A stretch of DNA of 64,000 nucleotides from Puccinia triticina (lineage: Eukaryota; Basidiomycota; Pucciniomycetes; Pucciniales; Pucciniaceae). The position numbers and the translations under genes are program-made. The first letter of the stretch is position 1. Every line of letters starts with the position of its first letter. Below, piece by piece: positions 22,618-34,644 of the stretch. Location: the NCBI RefSeq assembly GCF_026914185.1, contig NC_070572.1:4340001-4404000 (forward strand), in the 5' to 3' direction. The notes beneath the pieces are model-generated. The model did not search any database. It was not told the DNA's origin and saw only the letters and a list, made by a program, of their open reading frames with translations.

Positions 22618-23671
22618 CCAATGATATATTTTTCTCACCATTTTTCCTTTTTGAGAAGCACAGGTTTTGTATCTGTTTCTTTATTTCTTCCTTCTTACAA
22701 CAGACACCTTACGATAAAATTTATTTCATTATGATTGGCTCAAATTAAAATACCGGGTTTCTGCTTTCAATTGAATCTATGTATTGAGGAGAGGAGTTTT
22801 TACAGCAGTTTCCGAGCTGCTTTCTTTTCCTACGGCGGGGCGCGCGCCCCCAATGGTAGCTTGACCAGACTTCAAACCCTGAAATGGATACCTTCCCCTC
22901 AGCTTTATCACAATGATATTGGCTCAAATGAACCAACTGGATCTGATATCTCGATTGATTCAGATTTTTGCGAGTTCTATCGACGAGCGCGGAATTTACG
23001 GCGGTTTTGGGGCAGCCTTCTTTGCCGGACAGTCTCAACTGAGAGTGTCCGCTGGGCAACTTGTTTGGTGTCCATCGGACACTCCGGCTGGAGTGTCCGA
23101 TTGTCGGAGCGCACATTTGCGTGAAAAGCGTCCATCGGACACTCCTGGAGGAGTGTCCGATGGATGCTATTTTTTGGGCGTCCAAATGATGCTTTGGCCA
23201 GCAAAGCGGCACTTGGACGCTTTTTGAAACCGTCCAAGTGATGCTTTTGCCCGGTAGCGTCCATCGGATGCTCTGGGAGCATCCTCTGGACGCTTCCTGG
23301 GCAAAAGCGTCCATTGGATGGGGCGGTTTCCCAGAAACCCGCCCCGTGGTGTACAACCTAGTGTCATTACGATCCAACTGCTGGCCATCCAGCGCAACGT
23401 TGACTGGTTTGGTCATCACATTGGGTGCTCTGACACTATCTAGACAGCCAACAGTAACCTATAACTCTGTCAGATGACCAACATTGTGCGGTCATGGGAG
23501 TGGTACGCAGGCACACGGTAGGCAATCCAGTGGTTTGACCGAGCCTCACCCATTGTGCAAACGTCTCAAGATACAGAGCCAGGGTGTAGTCCATTACTCT
23601 ATGGCTTTTGAATGGCTGCTGAGACACACTCTTGATTGCTTACAATTGCTTACTTGGCTGAGACTTCATTT
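22618..23671. other. 3' flank of the transposase gene and an inverted-repeat cluster
   Basis: From about 23035 to 23330 GTCCATCGGA, GGAGTGTCC and GCGTCCA/TGGACGC words alternate in both orientations, the same layout as the clusters at 13966-14671 and in the GGGTCAGCC elements but with another word. Element ends were not found. The rest has no supported gene. Confidence 0.5.
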
Positions 23672-23964
23672 ATGGTGTTCAAAGTTGATTTGCATAATTT
23701 TATGCATGCATAAATCATAAAATCATAAAATCTTTTTTGCAGGAGATATGGCAGTATGACTGTTTGATTATGTAACACAAAATTTCCTCACCAAAATATT
23801 TTTATGATTTTATGATTTGATTATGTAACACAAAATTTCCTCACCAAAATATTTTTATGATTTTATGATTTGATTATGTAACACAGAATTTCCTCACCAA
23901 AATATTTTTATGATTTTATGATTTATGCATGCATAAAATTATGCAAACCAACTTTGAACACCAT
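23672..23964. mobile_element. MITE with ATGGTGTTCAAAGTTG ends and an internal triplication
   Basis: The left end ATGGTGTTCAAAGTTG and the right end CAACTTTGAACACCAT are perfect inverted repeats and the match goes on through ATTTTATGCATGCATAAA. Between them a unit of about 53 bp containing TTATGTAACACA and ATTTCCTCACC is repeated three times. A second, damaged copy starts at 61617. No coding capacity. Confidence 0.75.
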
Positions 23965-25160
23965 AATTACATTCAAATTTTTAGCTGGGGACTTGTTTAT
24001 TTAAATACAAGCTATTTGAGGATCAAATCAATGGTACATAGTCATTAGAGAAACAAATGGAGATTGTCTGATGGGACAGAACAGATGAGCTGGACTCAAT
24101 ATACAAGTTGTTCAACCTTGAAACAAGGATCAAAAGCCCTGGAGGGGATTAGAGCAAGGCACGATTGAGGGGAGAGGGTGAGAGCGAGATGAGATGGAGG
24201 GCAAGGCAAGGGTATGAGAGGGGGATTGGATGGAGGCCACAGGATGGAGGCGAGATCATTGATGGGAGACCAAGAGGGACAGGGAGGGAGTAGGGTCAAA
24301 GGACTTGATATGTTATATTCTAAAACAGATGACATCACATCTGCTACACTCATGGGCATGGTTGCTTGCCCTTCATTGATGGGGTGAGTTTTTGCTTGCG
24401 GTTCTCTAACTTATTGCCCCAAGGGCTTATTTAATGGGACCATGGGGTTGTGAAAGTTTGACCAAAATCAGTCTGCCAAAGTCACCAAGCTGGACATGAG
24501 GTCTGCAATGAGGCACTCACTGATGACTGCAACAGAGATGACTGGACTTTATTGGTTACAACAACCCCTTCAACTGACTGGTGGCCTTGGCGGTAAGCAC
24601 ACCATACTCCCATCTCTTACAAAGCTGTGCCACCGACCAAGGCTGTCAAATGGGCAGCATGACGCCAACCCCTCAACCTTGCGGGTTGGCGTGCTGTGGT
24701 TTCCAGTCAGAGAGTTGTTTTTCCGGCCTGGCTGGCTTGTTGACCCAATGCCAGTTTGCAGATTGCGCCTGCTGTGTAAATTACTTAGAGCATCCACCAC
24801 CGTCTCTGTAAACCCGCTCGGTAAGGCATATTTACCGAGTAAGTAAGCAATTTTCTACCCCTGTGCCCTCTTTAGGTGTCACAAGCCTTTCACCACTTGA
24901 CTGATTGTTGTCAGGGCCATGGCATACATAGCCAGCATTGGAGCATGTTCTTTGCCTACATCGACCTCGCCATGCAGTACCTTGATGAGATGGCAAGGGG
25001 TCATTGTGGTGCCTTGCCAGCTCATCACCAACAATCATCACAAGCAGAATCCAAAAACCAATCAGCCTATTTCATGTGGTACCTTGATGAGCCAAAAAGA
25101 AAACCAGCACGCTCCCAACCAAGCATTCAGCAACATCAAACTCCAATAACACATTCCTCT
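23965..25160. other. no gene confidently recognised
   Basis: 24120-24300 is purine-rich. The stretch 24870-25150 has open frames without recognisable domains that may be exons linked to the duplicated exon that follows. Confidence 0.35.
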
Positions 25161-25164
25161 TTCA

Positions 25165-25670
25165 GGAAGGTGGGAATTATCACATCTTTCTGGGTGGACT
25201 ACTGATCTACCTTGGCCTTTGGAAAGAACTAAGTGCACCTGATCCAGAAGAATTCGTTCGGGACACTTGGAACTGCCCAGGCATGTACAAAAAATCTTGA
25301 ATTTTAATCATTGATCAATCACTGACACTTATCCTCTTCATACTTGCAGCTCCAAGGTCGTGGCTTTGATGTTTGACAATTGACAAACAACTGACGGGGA
25401 GGACCAAGACAACCTCTTTGCAAGAAATGGCACCGCAGGAATGTGCAAAGTATCCCATCTCGCTGGGTAGACCACTGATTCAGCCTCTGTCACGTGCTAC
25501 CTTGGCCCTTGGAAAAAACTAAGTGCACCCAATCCAGAAGAATTCAGTCAGGACACTTGGAACTGCCCAAGTATGTGCAAAACATCTTTGACTCATGCTA
25601 ATTGATCTATTGCTAACATATAAGCTCTTCATACTTCCAGCTCCCAGGTTGGGACTCTGACGTCTGAACA
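25165..25670 (+). repeat. tandem duplication of an exon and its intron (unknown gene)
   Basis: Two units, 25165-25380 and about 25437-25670. The first codes GGLLIYLGLWKELSAPDPEE followed by FVRDTWNCP; the second retains YLGPWKKLSAPNPEE and DTWNCP. Each is followed by intron-like sequence ending in ACTTGCAG or ACTTCCAG. The second unit has a GTATGT donor; the first has GCATGT at the same place, a GC donor or a damaged site. I do not recognise the protein. Confidence 0.5.
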
Positions 25671-25842
25671 TCAAGGAGGAACAAAATTACGGCTTCTTGA
25701 TTTCATAAAATACGGTCAGTGCGACAGAAAATAAGAACATGTATTTGATGCAACCTGAGGGAACAAGATTGAGTATGATGACGCTTGAGGGTGGGATGGG
25801 CGACAGCGTGTCAGTACTGCTTGAGCCAGAAAACACTCCTAC

Positions 25843-26438
25843 GTGGACAATTCAGACGGTGACATTCAAGGCGCCCAAGGACCTCTCTGGCAACTCTGTC
25901 TGTCTCTCATGCTCTTGATCAAAGCCGGGAAAATTGGCAGAAGGGCCGGCTTTTGGCCAAAGGCTTCATTGGACGGCTTATCAAGCGGCTCAAACTGGTG
26001 TGCAACCGCCACCAAGTCATCTTCATTGACGGCGCCCGTGCGCCCCGTGCCGACGGCCTTACTGGCCAGGATGATGATGCGGAGCAGCAGCTCAAGGACG
26101 AAAATAACAAGAGGCTGAGACAGCTCGTTGTTGTCAACCGTAGCCCCATCATCAGTATCAACGACTTTCACGCGGCCACGGGCTCTCATCCCGCCATGCC
26201 TTTCAACTTGTTTGTACCACTCCAGAATAGCAAAAGCCAAGAAGATCCTCGCCATCTCAAGTACATTGGCTGGATTGACCCCACAGAGCCTGCCACCCCG
26301 AGTCCCAGTCTCAAGCAGGAGTCTCCGGAGAACTACAAATTGATCTGTTGGGCGGCCGAGGTGCATTATCAGGTCTTGTTAGCTCCAACGCTGAATACTT
26401 GGAATCAGTATTTTATGAAGATAAATTGGGGTCTGTAG
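25843..26438 (+). CDS. unidentified open frame
   Basis: The clearest frame, 25953-26438, gives 161 residues including CNRHQVIFIDGARAP and NDFHAATGSHPAMPF. A minus-strand frame of 166 residues covers 25866-26366, so strand is not settled. No domain was recognised. It lies after the duplicated exon and could belong to the same gene. Confidence 0.25.
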
Positions 26439-26481
26439 CTTCATTTTTATTACTTGAAGAGGTTTTAGTATTGCGTAAATT

Positions 26482-26643
26482 TTACCTTTGAAGTGAACAG
26501 GCCAAGTCATCCTTGGGCCAAGAGGAATTCAACACCCAATGCTTTTGGCGTGTAGCTGGGCAGACCCACACCCCAGATATTTCATCATTGTTTTCATCAA
26601 AAGACTTATTCTTGAGGCACTTGGGGCATTGGCAAAGTTCCAT
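26482..26643 (-). pseudogene. possible zinc-finger head of a transposase-type gene
   Basis: From an ATG at 26643 the minus strand reads MELCQCPKCLKNKSFD then GVWVCPATRQKHW. A CxxC pair followed by a TRxxHW-like segment recalls the N-terminal exon of basidiomycete transposase-type proteins such as the one at 18474-22617. Nothing downstream supports a complete gene. Confidence 0.3.
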
Positions 26644-27776
26644 GGTGATTTGACTTGATTTTGCTTTGTAGGATAGAGTAGGAGTTTTGAATTGAGTGAT
26701 GGATGAACAATTGGCTGATGAAAGGCTCTGCCCGCGCAAAAAAAAAACCCTCTCAAGAAAAGTGTGCAGGAAATGAGATGTGGTTGATATACATATGGAT
26801 TGAAATGGATTCATGGAAAATGGCCAACAAAAAAAGCCTTCAAAATGATTGCAAGGGTATACCCATACTGAATAGAGATGGTCCCGACGAACCCGTTGCC
26901 GGTACTTGCTATCCGCTGGCGGGGACCCGCCCATGGTCAGTGGGTTCCCGCCAGTGTGTGCGTGTTTGGGTGCAGATGCTGGATTTCTGGGAGAAATCAA
27001 GTGGGTACCTGCTCTTGTTTGAGCAGGTGGCAGCTGCCACGACAACCGGAAGGACTGGGAAGGCCTTCCTTCCGGTTGAGGAGGTTTTGTAACCTCTTCG
27101 ACTGGAAGGAATCCTTCTGCTCAAAGGGGTTACAGAACCTCTTTAACTCAACTGGAAGGAAGGCCTTCCAGTTGAAGAGGTTACAAAACCTCTTTGACTG
27201 GAAGGGAATCCTTCCGGTGTGGTAGAGGGAAAAGTGGAAAAATAAACGTTTTTTCTATGCCACATAATTACTCATACTAGGCCTCAAGATACCATCAAAT
27301 GAACCCCAGAAATGGATTCTACGGCCAATTTTACCCCTAGTCCCCACTGGAAGCATCCCTGGACCCCCTCTAGTGTGGAAGTTACACCTCATGGACACCT
27401 ATCACATGGCCAGCACCAGTAACCCAGCTGTCACCTGCCTGAACCCAAGTTTCACATTAGTACACATATACAAATCACAGGATACAAACATACATCTCTC
27501 CATCAGGCTAAACTCATTACATATTAACTACATACACTCCTTTATATACATAGTATGACATCATTTACACTGTTTCTGCAGCCTCACACTTTGTGTATAC
27601 ACTAATTCCCCCTGTATGACAGCTCATGCAGTCTACCTTCATCTCATGCATGCGTTAGAATGTTCTTTTTTATATTCTGACATCATGTATGCATCCCTGG
27701 CATATTTAGAATGTTCTGTGGTATATTCTGACACCATTCATGCACCCCTAAGCGAAGCGTAGCTCTTGCAGTGTTG
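26644..27776. other. no gene recognised; short tandem inverted repeats
   Basis: 27045-27230 contains four alternating copies of GAAGGCCTTCC/GGTTGAAGAGGTTAC words about 55 bp apart. 26890-26960 holds GGGACCCGCC/GGCGGG pairs resembling 59660-59700. Otherwise unremarkable AT-rich DNA. Confidence 0.4.
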
Positions 27777-29012
27777 GCCATATGGTTACCAATATTTTTA
27801 CAAGCCCCCAGAGTTTCACTATGTACCTTTACTGACCACAAAACCCCCAAATGTGGCAGCTACAGTCTGATCAGTTGCCAAATATCACTACTTTGGTAGT
27901 TTCTTGGTGTTTCTGCCACTATATCTGATCCCAGTGTGGGAATTCTTCTGCCATATGTTTACCAAAATGTTTAAAAGCCCCCAAAGTTTGATTATGTACC
28001 TTTACTGACCACAAAACCCCGAAAATGTGGCAGCTACAGTCTGATCAGTTCCCAAATATCACTACTTTGGTAGTTTCTTGGTGTTTCTGCCACTATATCC
28101 CATCCCAGCGTGAGAATTATTCTGCCATATGGTTACCAATATTTTTACAAGCCCCCAGAGTTTCAATATGTACCTTTACTGACCACAAAACCCCCAAATG
28201 TAGCAGCTATGTAAATAATGAAACTTTGGGGGCTTTTAAACATTCCCACGCTGGGATGAGATATAGTGGCAGAAACACCAAGAAACTACCAAAGTAGTGA
28301 TATTTGGGAACTGATCAGACTGTAGCTGCTACATTTGGGGGTTTTGTGGTCAGTAAAGGTACATGATGAAACTTTGGGGGCTTTTCAACATTTTGGTCAC
28401 CATCTGGCAAAAGGATTCCCACGCTGGGATGAGATATAGTGGCAGAAACACCAAGAAACTACCAAAGTAGTGATTTTTGGGAACTGATCAGACTGTAGCT
28501 GCTACATTTGGAGGTTTTGTGGTCAGTAAAGGTACATAATGAAACTTCGGGGGCTTGTCAAAATTTTGGTCACCATATGGCAGAAGTATTCCCACGCTGG
28601 GATGAGATATAGTAGCAGAAACACCAAGAAACTACCAAAGTAGTGATATTTGGGAACTGATCAGACTGTAGCTGCTACATTTGGGGGTTTTGTGGTCAGT
28701 AAAGGTACAGGCTTGTCAAAATTTTGGTCACCATCTGGCAGAAGGATTCCCACGCTGGGATGAGATATAGTGGCAGAAACACCAAGAAACTACCAAAGTA
28801 GTGATATTTGGGAACTGATCAGACTGCAGCTGCTACATCTGGTGTTTTTGTGGTCAGTAAAGGTACATAATGAAAACCTGGGGGCTTTTAAACCTTTTGG
28901 TAACTATATGGCAGAAGGATTCCCAGGCTGCAATGAGATATAGTGGCAGAAACACCAAGAAACTATCAAAGTAGTGATATTCGGCAATTGATCAGATTGC
29001 AGCTGCTGCATA
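27777..29012. repeat. 174-bp satellite array that flips orientation at about 28211
   Basis: Units carry GATCAGTT, ACTACTTTGGTAGTTTC and GTACCTTTACTGACC. Starts at 27851, 28025 and 28198 give a period near 174 bp. From 28211 the units run in the opposite orientation for about 4.6 copies, with periods of roughly 158-176 bp. The array can form a very long hairpin. No coding sequence. Confidence 0.85.
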
Positions 29013-29391
29013 ATGGATGTGAGCCCAAACACAATATTTTTGCGTTTTACATGCAGAACAATTTTCTGATGAAATTTCATGAGGAAATATTCCTCATTAA
29101 TCTGTGGTTGATAACAAAAGTAGATAAAAAAAAACCTGACAAAAATATGCTAAACCATGGTAAACTAATTTCAAAAAGGCCTTCTATGCATGTAGCACTT
29201 CAAGTATGATGTGCAATATCTTCAGGAAGTTCAAAAAACCAAATTAACAATTTGTGCAGGATGACATCATGAGACAGGTCAGGGGTCAATGTTTTTCCTA
29301 TTCTGAAAAAAAGTAGATTTGGAGACTTCTGATGACATCAATTGTTGAAGTAAAAAAAAAAAAGAAGAAAAAATTGAGACCCCTCAGCCAC
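29013..29391. other. no gene recognised
   Basis: AT-rich single-copy-looking DNA between the satellite and the minisatellite element. One short frame ends in it without a recognisable motif. Confidence 0.4.
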
Positions 29392-30950
29392 CCTGCACCA
29401 GGAAAAAAAAATAGTCACTTGATGACAAGTGACATCATGCCAGCTCCAGCGGGCTACCCACCATCTACCCACCATCTACCCATCATCTACCCACCATCTA
29501 CCCACCATCTAACCAGTTTAAGAATTTCTAAAGGAGATCCTCAGTTTTTTCTGGGCACCACTGATCCCCATTTCTGGTCAGCTGATACTCAGCTTTAGCT
29601 CCCAGCTTATGCTCAGCTTTGGTTCCCAGCTCATGCTCAGCTTTGTTGCCCAGATCAGAACCAGTCCTGGCCCAGCTTATTTTCAGCTTTGGTGCCCAGC
29701 TCATGCTCAGCTTTGTTGCCCAGATCAGAACCAGTCCTGGCCCAGCTTATTTTCAGCTTTATTCCAGCCATGGCTCAGCTTAGACTCAGATTAGGACTAT
29801 CATTGGCCAAGCCAATGCTCAGCTTTGGACCAGTATTGGCTCAGCTGATTTTCAGCTTTGGATAAATCTCGGCCCAGCCAATGCTCAGATTCTGAGTCTG
29901 ACTACTCCTGTAACAGCTTATGCTCATCTGTGGACCAGCCTTGGCTCAGCTGATGCTCAGCTGTGGACCAACCTTGGCTAAGACAATGCTCAGCTGTGGA
30001 CCAGCCTTGGCTCAGCTGATTCTCAGCTGTGGACCAGCCTTGGCTCAGCTGATGCTCAGCTATGGACCAGCCTTGGCTCAGCTGATGCTCAGCTGTGGAC
30101 CAGCCTTGGCTCAGCTGATGCTCAGCTGTGGACCAGCCTTGGCTCAGCTGATGCTCAGCTGTGGAACAGCCTTGGCTCAGCTGATGCTCAGCTGTGGACC
30201 AGCCTTGGCTCAGCTGATGCTCAGCTGTGGACCAGCCTTGGCTCAGCTGATGCTCAGCTGTGGACCAGCCTTGGCTCAGCTGATGCTCAGCTGTGGACCA
30301 GCCTTGGCTCAGCTGATGCTCAGCTGTGGAACAGCCTTGGCTCAGGTGATATTAATCTTTTGAATAGTCTCAAAAAATCTGATACTCAGCTTTGGAACAG
30401 CCTTGGCTCAGCCAATGCTCAGCTTTGTACCAGCATTGGCTCAGCCAATGCTCAGCTTTGTACCAGCATTGGCTCAACCAATGCTCAGCTTTTGAAATTT
30501 TTTGGCCCAGCTGGTGTTAATCTTTGGAACAGTATTGTCCCAGCTGATCCTAAGCTCTGCACAAGCCTTTTCCAAGATGATGCTCAGCTTTGGACCATTG
30601 TTGGCTAAGCTGATGCTCAGATTTGGAATATTCTTGGTCCAGCTGACACTTGGATTTGTTTCAGGCTTGGAATATCCAATGCTCAGCTGTGGCCCAGGCT
30701 CAGCCAATGCTCAGCTTTGGCCCAGGCTCAGTCAATGCCTACTGCTCAGCTTATGAACAGCATCAGCTGTTCCTGGGAAAAAATTAGGATCAGCTGACTG
30801 TGCCACATTGAGTGCTCTGGTGCAGTCCTGCAAGCTCTACAAGTGCTGGTGGAGCAGACTTGGAGTAGCACTGGAGTAGCTCTGGAGCAGAAACCAAAGC
30901 TGCATCATGTCACTTGCCATCAAGTGACTATTATTTTTTCCTAGTGCTGG
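29392..30950. mobile_element. TIR-flanked element filled with a 33-bp minisatellite
   Basis: The left end (29392-29441) and the right end (30901-30950) are inverted repeats of about 50 bp that share TAGTCACTTGATG and CAAGTGACAT; each repeat also contains the small palindrome CACTTGATGACAAGTG. A related fragment is present at about 62915-62990. A target duplication was not identified. Apart from the minisatellite there is a short CCACCATCTACC repeat at 29459-29511. Confidence 0.7.
29920..30363 (+). repeat. 33-bp minisatellite
   Basis: The unit is CAGCTGATGCTCAGCTGTGG plus ACCAGCCTTGGCT. About 13 units follow at exactly 33 bp, so one frame stays open for 147 codons and repeats LMLSCGPALAQ. More degenerate units run from about 29580 to 30760. 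The open frame is a consequence of the period being a multiple of three and is not evidence for a protein. Confidence 0.85.
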
Positions 30951-31152
30951 GTTAATCCTCAAAGTTGCAATGTCTTTTTTTCATGATGAATTGAATGGTG
31001 TATGTAGAAATTTATGAATGTTATCAGGCAAAAGCAAAAAAAATTCCTGTGGCTTGAAGCTAACACAGGGGGAAGGAGAGAGATTATAGAAGAGTATTAA
31101 GGAGAGATGGAAAAGAGACAAAGTTATCAAGAGGAAAAAAAAAAAAAAAAAG
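30951..31152. other. short spacer ending in an A18 run
   Basis: No gene. An A-run at about 31133-31152 marks the point where the Copia remnant stops. A small palindrome GATCAATATA..TATATTGATC follows inside the Copia side. Confidence 0.45.
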
Positions 31153-31549
31153 ATCAATATACGCTATATTGATCAATATACAACATCGCAAATTCATCCA
31201 TCTTGATAGTGACTCTTGGTATGCTATCAACAAAACAAACCATAGCGGACAAAACAAATTTGCCCGTAGACGGCACGTTGAATAACCAGCCCTTGCTGGC
31301 TTCCAGGTGGGCCACGACAAAAGCCTCATAGGCACGGTCATCAAGCTTGTCCCTTCATTCCACTGGTACGTGGATGAAAGCCTTGGACCCAAAAATCCCA
31401 AACGTGCTGAAACTTGGCGGCCGGTCAAACAACGCTTTGTAAGGATTTTTTCCTTTGCTGGCTTTATTTGCAATCCTGTTCAGGAAATGAAGTTACGGGG
31501 CAGCTGGCTGTTGCTGAGTACTGTGCGGCCCATGTCCGCAACTGTCCTG

Positions 31550-33151
31550 TTAAAACGTTCTTTGATAATGATGATATGGTAGGGAGTGTTTGGCAATGAT
31601 GCCCTTATCCTTGAGGAAAGTATTCAAAGCTTTATTGGCAAATTCACCGCCGTTATTGCTGCAGAGAATTTTTACTACATCCCCAGTTTGCTTTTCAAGC
31701 TTCTTGATAACCTCTATAAGGACTGCGTTTGCTTCAGACTTGGCTTTCAAGCCTTTGACATACGAGTATCCTGATGCCACGTCGCGGAGTGTTAGTAGGT
31801 ATTTTGACCCATCAATGGCTTCTTCTGGGAAAGGGCCCATCAGATCTGTACATAGGATCTCCAGGCGAGCTGGACTCCGCATGGTGCTTGTTAGCGGGTT
31901 CAAACTAGTGCTTTTTGTTATTGCACAAATTGGACAGTGGATCTTCCCAGGCGGTAGATCTGAGGGCAGTCCAAAACCCAAACGCTGTTTCACCAAAGAA
32001 CGGATTTTTCTCAAGCTAATGTGCCCAAAAATCCGGTGCCAAAAGAGCAAAACCTTTTTGGAGTCAGTCAGAGCCTCTGGCCTCCAAGAGGACGGATAGA
32101 TCCGCTCAAAAGGCGTGACAAACGGGTAATTTTGAGCAGACATATTTGATTGCATTGCTGTCTGGGAAGGAATTTCTTTCTCCTGATTGGAGACAATAGT
32201 GTGAGAATTCAAACTCAATGTTGGAGGCGAAGAGACAGGAGACAAAAGATTGTTGGCGGGGCAGGAAAGAGAAAACACAGGAGCAGATATAGAAGAGAAA
32301 TAGGAAACCATTGGCGCCAATTGAAGAAATCCGGATGAGACCCGTATCATTGGTAGTGGTATGCACCAGCGATTTTGATCGCGTTCAAATGGGCATTTGA
32401 AGACCAGTCTTTTTGAACCATTGAAGGCATCAAAACAGCCTGACACACAATCATATGAAAACAACCAATCAGCCTTTCTGAGGGCTGCAAGTGAGATGAG
32501 TGTTGACAAGGCTTGCTCATAGTATAGCACACCCTTCACGGCAATTGGGACCCCGTCGGAGCCTTGGAATAAGAGCTCCCCTGCGCCTGATATAGCGGCT
32601 CCAGCTCCTGAAGTTGCTACATTCAGAGCAATGTGTTTTTTGAGCAATCGGAAATTGTGGAGTAGGCGTTGGTCGCCAGTTAGATTGTGGGTTGCCCCCA
32701 AATCAAGAATTGCGGGAGTACTTACATCAATTTCAGCAGTCATCGCCCTAAAGTCGCTGTCCTCCACTCCATCTGGCAGGTCTGCGACCTCCGCCTCTTT
32801 CGCGGAAGCCCCACCCCCTTTCTGAGCATCTTGACGGTTTCTGAAGTTGGAGGCTGGCTGCCAGGAAACTTGATGAGGCTGTGGTCTGTAGCTGTCAGCC
32901 GGTCTGAGGTTTTGTTGATGATGATTTCTGTTTGGATGTTGCTGGAATTGGGCAGGGGGGTAGGGCAATTTAGACAGCGGAAGAAACTGGGTCGGCCCAA
33001 ACTGTTGGTGTTGTTGGAATGCTGAATGTTGATACGGGTATTGAAGTTGACCGTACGGCAAATTGAGAGGAGGGTAGACAGTGCCAACCATTGGCATGAA
33101 AGGCGCCGGTTGCACCTGATGTCTTGGAGCTGAGACAGGACAATAGGACAA
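31550..33151 (-). pseudogene. Copia protease-integrase region
   Basis: Domains in order: a Pro/Gln-rich linker, retropepsin motif DLGATHNLTG (usual DSG changed to DLG, codon at 32699-32701), GAG-pre-integrase with FWHRIFGH..CPIC, and the integrase core. The first catalytic Asp is present in CTDLMGPF. The second, normally in SDNGGEF, is Asn (codon 31655-31657). The frame breaks just before the conserved ER motif, where a small deletion removed the NGV part. It is in frame with gag, separated only by the stop at 33242-33244. Confidence 0.85.
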
Positions 33152-33241
33152 GGCCCCTGGACCCCTTTGGCGGCAGTTGACCGGAGTAGACCGGTTTCTT
33201 GTTGGACAGTCCCTGAGATAATGGAATTGATCACCGCAAGA

Positions 33242-34509
33242 TCAGCATTGATTTGCCGTTACCTGATAGAACTCCAGCGCTGCTAGCCATTCTGCCTCCG
33301 GTATGTCTACGAGGAAAGCCAATTGATCAAATGGAGGGAGATCTGTTGATGACTGCATGATTGCGGGACTGTGCAAAACGGTTGGGTTTGCCCTCTGCAA
33401 AGATTGAGTGCGGTCTTCTTGAAGCTTGCACGCCGTCAGAATTTGGATCAGCCGGTCAAAGGTTGGGGTGACGCTATCCGGCGTTTTTTGGAGTTCAAGT
33501 TCAACCCTTCTGTTGAAATCCAGACCAAGTGGGGAGTCTCTACCAATGCCGCTCTGGAGGATGAAACCCATGAAGATGTTGGTTGTCAGAGTAATCTTCA
33601 AGTTTGACCATTCTTTTGCCAGGTCTTTCAATTTGGCCGCTGTCCCAGCCACGGTCGGACTTCCTTCATTTTTGAACTGTAAGAACCAATAAAAGACATT
33701 GAGTTGCACTGCCCAGCTGATTGTCTTGAACTTGGTGAACATCAGCTTGTACATTGCAAAACAGGAAGCCGCTTTGGGGACATCGGACTTGAGGGAGTCA
33801 TGGATAGTTGCCAGAAAGATGGCTCGTCCAGAACCGTGTTGGTGCATTTCTTGCTGAAGAAATCTTTGTTGCTGAGGTGAATTCCGGCTTTCTCACACAG
33901 CTCTTGACTTCAGACCTCAAAGTTGGCCCCATTGGCAGCCAGTACGTTCTTGGTGAGGATGTTTGATGTAGCAGCATGGACTGCCTGGCCAATGATTTTT
34001 GACTCCTCAAGCTGCGCCTTTGCCTCAGCCAGATCTGCTGCTTGTTGTGACGCTGAGGTGTGGTGGATCATCCATGGCAAAAGATTCTGGGGGAGGATGA
34101 TTCAGTGATGGAGGAGAAGGTGGCATGTCAAGGACTGACGAGATATTTTGGGTGGACGACTCAACTGGAGATGCAAAGGAGGGCGGAGGTAGGGGAGGGA
34201 AAATGGGTTTGCGGAAGGTGGAACGGGGAAGAGGGACGTAGTGTTGATCTGTAAGGACAGGGTTGCCGTTAGAAGGACCTGCGACCGGTGCCGGAGGTAG
34301 ATTTGGGTAGTAATTATTTCCAGGTGTTGCCAGGCTCCAGGAATTTGTTGGTCAACAGCAGTGGTATTGCCTGCTGTGGTAGTCGGAGGGGTGTTTGGGA
34401 GTGTTGGTGCCAAATTTGCTCCGACGATTTCTGCTAGTCGGTGTGGGGTATTGCGGATTGAAGCAGTGACTGCATTGACTAGGTCTTGTCCGGTAAGTTC
34501 CGCAATCAA
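33242..34509 (-). pseudogene. Copia gag region
   Basis: The clear frame 33847-33242 has a Copia-type gag core (CFAMYKLMFTKFKTISW, LKDLAKEWSNLKITLT). Upstream the reading continues in a second frame (LAEAKAQLEESKIIGQAVHA) with a TGA at 33910-33912 and a frameshift near 33825. Further upstream is a Pro-rich segment. The zinc knuckle CxSCGDQFHYLRDC directly after the core has TGA in place of its second residue (33242-33244). The start codon was not found; the frame opens at a TTG at 34509. Confidence 0.75.
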
Positions 34510-34644
34510 ACAACCCGACCAGGCCGGAGAGGAGTAAGTGCGCCGATTTGGTCAAGAGGGGGGATCTGTTTGGTGGGGACTTGACATACAAGAAGAGAGA
34601 GGAAAGAAAGGGAAGTGGACCGGAAGAAACAAACAAAACAGGCG

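Larger units (their letters stand above)
31153..34509 (-). mobile_element. Ty1/Copia retrotransposon remnant without reverse transcriptase
   Basis: On the minus strand, gag, a CCHC knuckle, protease, the GAG-pre-integrase HHCC finger and integrase can be followed from 34509 to about 31190. The post-integrase region continues in shifted frames to the A-run at 31152; reverse transcriptase and RNase H are absent. Several stops and frameshifts are present, so it is dead. A candidate 5' LTR lies at 34645-35243; no 3' LTR remains. Confidence 0.85.

Noticed and set aside
27777..29012. CRISPR-like array
   Set aside because: Units of 174 bp are repeated in full without unique spacers, and the organism is eukaryotic.
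29920..30363. 147-codon open frame of LMLSCGPALAQ repeats as a secreted repeat protein
   Set aside because: The open frame follows from a 33-bp period without stops; there is no signal peptide, no splice context, and the repeat continues beyond the frame in degenerate form.
31084..31473. 129-codon minus-strand frame as an independent gene
   Set aside because: It is an out-of-frame reading of the Copia post-integrase region; the Copia-like reading continues in other frames over the same bases.
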